Assembly: GCF_037104765.1 (NCBI RefSeq)
Contig: NZ_JBAWSY010000018.1
Coordinates: 1 to 64,000, forward strand
Length of the DNA: 64,000 nt
DNA from: Psychrobacillus mangrovi
Lineage (GTDB): Bacteria; Bacillota; Bacilli; Bacillales_A; Planococcaceae
Reading direction: 5' to 3'
Below, one piece after another: positions 59,561-64,000 of the stretch; position 1 is the first letter of the stretch; each line of letters starts with the position of its first letter. The translations under genes and the position numbers were made by a program. The notes below the pieces were generated by a model that worked only from the letters and a program-made list of their open reading frames with translations, did not search any database and was not told the DNA's origin.

Positions 59561-60373
59561 ATGAAGAAGATAATTTTTGAGGCTTCAAATTTAAAGAAAG
59601 AAATAGAAGGACATGTAATCTTACAAAATGTTTCCTTTAAGTTGGAAGAAAATATATCCATTGCTATCCGTGGGCAAAACGGCTCCGGCAAAAGTACTTT
59701 ATTAAAACTTCTTGCAGGAATCTATGAGCCCACTGGTGGAACGCTTGTAAGAAATGTAACTAGAATCGGGTATGTGCCTGAGCATTTTCCTGAAAACCTT
59801 CGATTTAAGCTAAAGGAATATTTAATATTAATAGCATCCTTTCATGGTATTTCTCAGACGGAATTTGAAAAAGAACTCTTAAAGTATATGGATTTGTTTG
59901 AAATTGAGCCCTTTATGGATACACCACTTAAAAAGTGCTCAAAGGGAACGAAACAAAAAGTCGGTATCCTTCAAGCACTTTTAACCAAACCTGACATCCT
60001 ACTTTTAGATGAACCATTAACAGGTTTGGATGCTACCTCTCAACAAAATCTAATTACCCTTCTAGAAAAGCTTAAAAAGCAAATGACCATTATTTTTACC
60101 ACTCATGAGGATCTGTTGGTAGATACCTTAGCTAATCAAACTTTATATGTACAAGATGGAAATATTTTAGTTCATAAACAAACTGCTAATGTAAAAAGAA
60201 AGATAAAAGTAAAATTTCCTAACAAAGCAATTTTTAATGAACTTGATTTAATCGATATTAACTTTGAAGGAGATTCAGCTTTGCTTACGGTCGGTGTAGA
60301 GGAAAGTGATTTCATATTAATGGAGCTTTTAAATAAAAATTGTTCTGTACTTGAGGTCAAGGAAAGGATGTAA
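59561..60373 (+). CDS. ABC transporter ATP-binding protein
   Basis: 270 residues from MKKIIFEASN. Walker A RGQNGSGKSTLL near residue 38, signature CSKGTKQKV, Walker B ILLLDEPLTG, switch His in FTTHEDLL. The last 70 residues are an additional alpha/beta tail. The ribosome site is weak, so a GTG start 6-9 bp upstream cannot be excluded. Partner of the membrane protein that starts 3 bp after it. Substrate unknown. Confidence 0.88.
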   Translation: MKKIIFEASNLKKEIEGHVILQNVSFKLEENISIAIRGQNGSGKSTLLKLLAGIYEPTGGTLVRNVTRIGYVPEHFPENLRFKLKEYLILIASFHGISQTEFEKELLKYMDLFEIEPFMDTPLKKCSKGTKQKVGILQALLTKPDILLLDEPLTGLDATSQQNLITLLEKLKKQMTIIFTTHEDLLVDTLANQTLYVQDGNILVHKQTANVKRKIKVKFPNKAIFNELDLIDINFEGDSALLTVGVEESDFILMELLNKNCSVLEVKERM

Positions 60374-60375
60374 TT

Positions 60376-61077
60376 GTGCTTGGATTTATTAGATACCAAT
60401 TCATAAGTTATATACGCTCATTCAAAATAATCCCTCCGGCTGCATCTTTTTTAATATGGGTTTTTGTTTTATATAGTTATAGTGGTGTGGAAATATTAAG
60501 TAGTTATGCAGTAACAAGCATTGCTATCTATACAATCATGACCTGGGTATCGATGAGTATTTTTTCTATTGAAGAAGAAACAGAGAAAAATATCTTATTT
60601 GTTCACCTTAGCAAAAAGAACTATTTATGGGGGAAATGGCTAATATGTATACTAATCGCTATTATGTTAATGTTGTTTGCAATATTTTATCCCCTACTAA
60701 TGAATAGCTTTAAAGAAACAATGCAACCAATACATTTTGCACTCTCTGTTTTGATACATTTTTTATTGGCCATATTCGGTATCATTGTTGGATCACTGTC
60801 CTCCATTTCATCATTTGTACCAAAGAAATACACATGGCTTTTTGCAGTCTTCGTCATTGTTTTAACACTTTCTTATGAAGGGATAGTAGAGAAACTGCCC
60901 TTGTTAAAGTGGCTGTTTATCGTGTTTCCTCCAGTTGTTAATCTGATTTATTTCTTTGAACCAGACAGTTTAGAGCAGTTTGGAGTAGAATTTTGGATGA
61001 TATCCGCTTTTGCCATTATGTATACTATCATTGGTTTTACCGTTTTAACTAAATTATTTTTAAAAGAGGAAAGTTAA
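60376..61077 (+). CDS. ABC-2-like membrane protein, partner of the preceding ATPase
   Basis: 233 residues from a GTG with AAGGATG before it, 2 bp after the ATPase stop. Six hydrophobic helices (about 15-35, 42-62, 93-113, 124-146, 152-170, 205-228) and little else, as expected of a small permease. No known family motif. Function with the ATPase is inferred from coupling. Confidence 0.78.
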   Translation: MLGFIRYQFISYIRSFKIIPPAASFLIWVFVLYSYSGVEILSSYAVTSIAIYTIMTWVSMSIFSIEEETEKNILFVHLSKKNYLWGKWLICILIAIMLMLFAIFYPLLMNSFKETMQPIHFALSVLIHFLLAIFGIIVGSLSSISSFVPKKYTWLFAVFVIVLTLSYEGIVEKLPLLKWLFIVFPPVVNLIYFFEPDSLEQFGVEFWMISAFAIMYTIIGFTVLTKLFLKEES

Positions 61078-61102
61078 TATTATAGGACGAATATGATATA
61101 AT
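61074..61102 (+). promoter_or_regulatory. Extended -10 promoter of the ABC-F leader
   Basis: TGaTATAAT (61094-61102) is a perfect extended -10, and TTAATA 17 bp upstream is a weak -35 that overlaps the stop codon of the permease gene. Confidence 0.7.
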
Positions 61103-61131
61103 GAAGATATCTAATTTTGAAGGGACGATGG

Positions 61132-61197
61132 GTGGCCGATGAAGTTTTAATCTTATTTCTCAGTAGAAGTTTTTACTGCGATACATCTTCGCAGTAA
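61132..61197 (+). CDS. Leader peptide of the ABC-F gene (21 residues)
   Basis: GTG with GAAGGG 7 nt before it opens a 21-codon frame that reads MADEVLILFLSRSFYCDTSS plus Gln and stops at TAA. Its codons cover the left arm of a long pairing structure and the stem TTACTGCG/CGCAGTAA near the stop. This is the layout of translation-attenuation leader peptides of antibiotic-resistance genes. An overlapping ATG GGT GGC CGA TGA mini-frame is also present. Confidence 0.5.
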   Translation: MADEVLILFLSRSFYCDTSSQ

Positions 61198-61326
61198 CAA
61201 AATAAACTTTACGAAATCGGAAATAGGATTAGTCTGCCCATTTTTCAAAATTAATGTGAATGATTCTCTACAGTAAGCTAACGCTTTGTAGTGGTTTTTT
61301 GCGTATTCATTTAATGGTCAGTATGT

Positions 61327-61359
61327 AATCCTTCCGTTTAATATCGGAGGGATTTTTTT
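61327..61359 (+). terminator. Leader terminator before the ABC-F gene
   Basis: AATCCTTCCG / CGGAGGGATT followed by seven T, ending 25 bp before the ATG. Being upstream of the gene, it is probably conditional. Confidence 0.8.
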
Positions 61360-61383
61360 ATTCCTCCAAAGGGAGAGGATTTA

Positions 61384-63039
61384 ATGACATTACAAGGCAA
61401 GTTAGACGATATAGGAATTATTTTTGGCGATAAAATCATTTTACAAAATGCGAAAGCAGATATTATCTCTGGTGCTGTGATTGGTATTGTAGGTGGAAAT
61501 GGTGAAGGTAAGTCTTCTCTCCTCTCTTTACTTTCAAAAGAGGCGGTCCCTACGAAAGGCAAAATCGAGTGGTTTGGAGCCCCACCAACTATCAGTTACT
61601 TTAAACAGGAAGATGATCAATTTAATAAAACCGATTATGCTGATGATGAATGGGAGTACTTCAGTAAATGGTCTGTTCCTCAAGGGCGTAATTTTACTCA
61701 TTTAAGTGGTGGAGAAAAGATGAAGAGAAGATTAGCGCGCGTATTTGCTGAGAAGTCTCAACTTCTTTTATTAGATGAACCTACTAACCACTTAGATCAT
61801 GATAGCTTGTCTTTCTTGAAGAAGCAGATAAATGCTTACCAAGGGACAATTATTTTAGTATCCCACGACCGCTACTTTTTAGACGAGGTAGCTGATTGTA
61901 TTTGGGAAGTAGAAAATCAAAAGTTGACTGTCTATGCAGGTAACTACTCTTCTTATCGACAAAAGAAGGAAGAAAACAGATTAACCCAACAAAGGCTTTA
62001 TGATGCTCAGGAATCAAAAATCCAGCGGGTAGAGAAACAAATATCTGAGCTAAAAAACTGGTCTTCCAAAGCACATGCAGAATCAACAAAACATGAATTT
62101 AATAAAGAGTATTACCGTGTTAAAGCAAAGAAAATGGATGTACAAATTCGTTCCAAAAAGAAGCGACTTGAGCTGGAACTTTCCAAAAACACGATAGATA
62201 AACCGGAAGAAGAAAAAGAAGTGGTCTTCTCTATTGAAGGAAACAAGAAAAAAGGGAAACGTGTTCTAGAAGCCAAAAATTTAGCAAAGAGCTTCGATGA
62301 TAATCTTTTATTTCAAAATGCTTCCTTTACTATACAATCTCAAGAGCGAATTGGTATTCTTGGTGCTAACGGAACTGGAAAATCGACATTTTTCCGTATG
62401 TTACTGGGAGAAGAAACGAGCCAGGGAGAACTGTGGAAATCGGAAGCGATGAATATAGGCTATTTACGTCAAACCGTATTTGATCTTCCAGATGAAAAAA
62501 CACCTTTCGAGTTTTTTGGTCCTACTGATTATGAGATTAGAGGTAAAATCCAAACACTCATGATGAACCTCGGATTTTCAAAAGATCACTGGTCTCGCCC
62601 TATTTCAACTATGAGTATGGGCGAGCGTGTAAAATTAAAACTCATGGAGTTCATACTAGACCAAAAGGACGTTTTACTATTAGATGAGCCAACTAACCAT
62701 TTAGATCTTCCATCTAGAGAGCAATTGGAAAAAACACTTTCCACGTATCCAGGTACCATTTTATTAGTCACACATGATCGTTACTTTTTAGATAAACTTT
62801 CAAACAAACTGCTCATTTTCGAAAATAAAATGATTAAAAAAATTGATATGAGCTACAACGAATGGATAAATAAAAACAATGAATCCAATCGTGAAAAAGA
62901 ATTGTTGAAACTCGAAACAGAACGGCAAGCAGTATTAGGAACACTAAGTTATATACAAAAAAGTGACCCAAAATATATCGAGCTAGATCAAAATTTTTTA
63001 GAACTCACAAAGCGAATTAACGAATTAAAAAGAAATTAA
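61384..63039 (+). CDS. ABC-F ribosome-protection-type ATPase
   Basis: 551 residues, two ABC domains without membrane part. First Walker A GGNGEGKS (residues 37-44), signature LSGGEKMKRRLAR, Walker B LLLLDEPTNHLDHD. A basic linker (about 180-285), rich in Lys/Arg and coiled-coil, is the antibiotic-resistance/tRNA-contact region. Second Walker A GANGTGKS (near 328), signature MSMGERVKLKLM, Walker B VLLLDEPTNHLDLP. Length is like VmlR (547). It displaces ribosome-bound drugs in relatives; spectrum unknown here. GGGAGAGGA before the ATG. Confidence 0.88.
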   Translation: MTLQGKLDDIGIIFGDKIILQNAKADIISGAVIGIVGGNGEGKSSLLSLLSKEAVPTKGKIEWFGAPPTISYFKQEDDQFNKTDYADDEWEYFSKWSVPQGRNFTHLSGGEKMKRRLARVFAEKSQLLLLDEPTNHLDHDSLSFLKKQINAYQGTIILVSHDRYFLDEVADCIWEVENQKLTVYAGNYSSYRQKKEENRLTQQRLYDAQESKIQRVEKQISELKNWSSKAHAESTKHEFNKEYYRVKAKKMDVQIRSKKKRLELELSKNTIDKPEEEKEVVFSIEGNKKKGKRVLEAKNLAKSFDDNLLFQNASFTIQSQERIGILGANGTGKSTFFRMLLGEETSQGELWKSEAMNIGYLRQTVFDLPDEKTPFEFFGPTDYEIRGKIQTLMMNLGFSKDHWSRPISTMSMGERVKLKLMEFILDQKDVLLLDEPTNHLDLPSREQLEKTLSTYPGTILLVTHDRYFLDKLSNKLLIFENKMIKKIDMSYNEWINKNNESNREKELLKLETERQAVLGTLSYIQKSDPKYIELDQNFLELTKRINELKRN

Positions 63040-63046
63040 ATGTAGG

Positions 63047-63080
63047 AGGCTATCCCTTAACGGATAGCACCTTTGTGTTG
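63047..63080 (+). terminator. Possible terminator after the ABC-F gene
   Basis: GGCTATCC / GGATAGC hairpin; the tail CACCTTTGTG is poor, so it is uncertain. Confidence 0.5.
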
Positions 63081-63193
63081 AAACTTCTCATGTTTTGTCA
63101 ATTTCCCGGGAAATATGTAAGTATTAATTAATTTACATTCATATCAATCCATCATATAATAAAATAAATCCCATAAGAAAAGTAGGTTTTTTA

Positions 63194-63616
63194 ATGAAAA
63201 CAATCCCAAAACCTCTAGTCATGGTAAATCAATGGACAATTGTCGTGTCTGTTATTATAGCTCTAATCACGCAGTCAGCGTGGATTCTATTTATACCACT
63301 TATCGCAAATCTTTCTAGCCTATTAACCGGTTTTCATCCGATATTAGTTGTAGTAAAACGTTTTTTATCGAAGCCTGCAAATCAATATATTCAAGAGGAT
63401 TATGCTCAACTAAGATTTAACCAATGGTTAGCAGTTGGCTTCTTATTCGTTGCAAGTATAAGTTTTCTATTAAACTGGACAGTATTATTTAATATTGCCA
63501 CAGTCATGGTTGGTCTCGCTGCTTTAATAGCAATCCTCGGATTTTGTATTGGGTGTTTCGTTCGTTTCCAATATCAACAATGGCAATATCGCAGAAAAAA
63601 TTCTGCAGCAAACTAA
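63194..63616 (+). CDS. DUF4395 membrane protein
   Basis: 140 residues with four hydrophobic helices (about 16-32, 33-50, 77-95, 100-122). Motifs VNQWTIVVSVIIAL at the start, RFNQWLAVGFLFVAS and GFCIGCFVRFQYQQW at the end (Cys-x3-Cys-like pair in GFCIGCF). DUF4395 proteins are often encoded near thioredoxin-like genes; none is adjacent. Ribosome site is weak (GTAGG). Confidence 0.85.
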   Translation: MKTIPKPLVMVNQWTIVVSVIIALITQSAWILFIPLIANLSSLLTGFHPILVVVKRFLSKPANQYIQEDYAQLRFNQWLAVGFLFVASISFLLNWTVLFNIATVMVGLAALIAILGFCIGCFVRFQYQQWQYRRKNSAAN

Positions 63617-63622
63617 TAACTT

Positions 63623-63651
63623 AGCCTTTCCTGAATGGAGAGGCTTTTTTA
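63623..63651 (+). terminator. Terminator after the DUF4395 gene
   Basis: AGCCTTTCC / GGAGAGGCT followed by TTTTT. Confidence 0.8.
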
Positions 63652-63996
63652 CTTGCCTATCTTCATTGCCGTTTCACTAATAATATAGCTAAGCCTTAAA
63701 CGACTAAACCATTTTTCTGACTCACTAATAGTCCGATTCAAGCCATTAATTTCTTCCTCATACTCCAAACCTTCAACTGCTCGGTAATCGACTTGTCGTT
63801 TGGCGATCCTCTGTACAATCATCGCCCATTCCGCATCTGTCATCTTTTCTTTAGAATACCTATTAATATATTCAGCACTTTCTCGCGAAAATCCACATGA
63901 TCCTGCAGTTATATCTACTTTAATTCCAAGCTCAAGTGAAACTATATGATTTGTGATTTTTTCTGTTTCTATCCATTCAATAGGATGCGTATTCAT
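63649..63996 (-). CDS. Hypothetical protein, 5' end near window edge
   Basis: 115 residues from the ATG at 63996; a longer form beginning outside the window cannot be excluded because only four bases precede the start. A small alpha/beta protein with Cys34 in AGSCGFSRESAEYINRYSKEKMTDAEW, and a helical C-terminus. Family not recognised. Confidence 0.55.
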   Translation of the reverse strand: MNTHPIEWIETEKITNHIVSLELGIKVDITAGSCGFSRESAEYINRYSKEKMTDAEWAMIVQRIAKRQVDYRAVEGLEYEEEINGLNRTISESEKWFSRLRLSYIISETAMKIGK

Positions 63997-64000
63997 CGCC

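Larger units (their letters stand above)
61132..61360 (+). promoter_or_regulatory. Attenuator-like leader of the ABC-F gene
   Basis: The arm TGGGTGG...AATCTTATTTC (61128-61159) can pair with GGAAATAGGATT...CTGCCCA (61220-61241), followed by TTTTT. A second hairpin, AATCCTTCCG / CGGAGGGATT with a seven-T tail (61327-61359), stands directly before the gene. Such leaders respond to ribosome stalling in B. subtilis VmlR-type genes; here the mechanism is inferred. Confidence 0.65.

Overview
The window looks like chromosomal DNA from a low-GC, endospore-forming Bacillales bacterium, most like the Lysinibacillus/Psychrobacillus/Sporosarcina branch. The basis is AT-rich sequence with strong GGAGG-type ribosome sites, a sigma-W promoter, a T-box leader, an Mrp antiporter operon, an AsnO-type asparagine synthetase, meso-diaminopimelate dehydrogenase beside acetylase-branch DAP genes, and many U-tailed hairpin terminators. 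No rRNA, tRNA or CRISPR array was seen. About 57 protein genes can be supported. One of them is frame-broken, and two touch a window edge.

Layout. 1-200: end of an IS3/IS150-type insertion sequence. 233-2376: nfeD-floT membrane-organisation operon behind a clear sigma-W promoter. 2640-4271: DUF47 regulator plus Pit phosphate transporter. 4311-9169: pentapeptide-repeat protein, MMPL exporter, MhqD-like esterase and a membrane protein, with two exactly 21-bp-phased intergenic repeat arrays. 9379-17562: small stress and metabolic genes (DUF3221, M19 dipeptidase, ddh, DinB proteins, GIY-YIG, YumC-type reductase, DCC protein, DksA/TraR-like protein, HD hydrolase). 17649-21123: GntR regulator, a composite dispersed repeat, brnQ, and an apparently orphan T-box leader. 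21128-26894: complete mrpABCDEFG operon on the minus strand. 27238-37536: USP-like protein, MFS exporter, DUF421 protein, NagZ plus hydrolase, HxlR/DsbA-like redox pair, cupin/phosphatase, TipA-like MerR regulator, Nudix and alkyltransferase-like protein. 37688-41407: PadR/DUF1700-DUF4097 operon, ferritin-like protein and two acetyltransferases. 41654-48607: orphan beta-helix protein, a second-type dnaN, DinB, V4R-STAS sensor, GNAT and aroD. 48608-49162: assembly gap. 49163-51693: adaA-ogt-GNAT divergent from alkA, an adaptive response to alkylation. 51714-63996: copper-amine-oxidase-like surface protein, NatAB-type ABC system, asnO, dapH-ykuR, a second ABC pair, an ABC-F protein with an attenuator-like leader, a DUF4395 protein and an unknown protein.

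How it fits together. Much of the content concerns envelope and stress: FloT/NfeD and Mrp (membrane, pH and Na+), several exporters, thiol/redox genes, alkylation repair, and two parallel routes to meso-DAP for the wall. The observations most worth a second look are: (i) three short-period tandem arrays (21, 21 and 20 bp) lying 3' of minus-strand genes; (ii) the 300-nt leader of the ABC-F gene, with a 21-codon leader ORF, long pairing arms and a terminator directly before the gene; (iii) a T-box and terminator with no gene behind it; (iv) a stand-alone beta-clamp paralogue; and (v) a 12-bp-inverted-repeat-bounded composite repeat between the GntR gene and brnQ.
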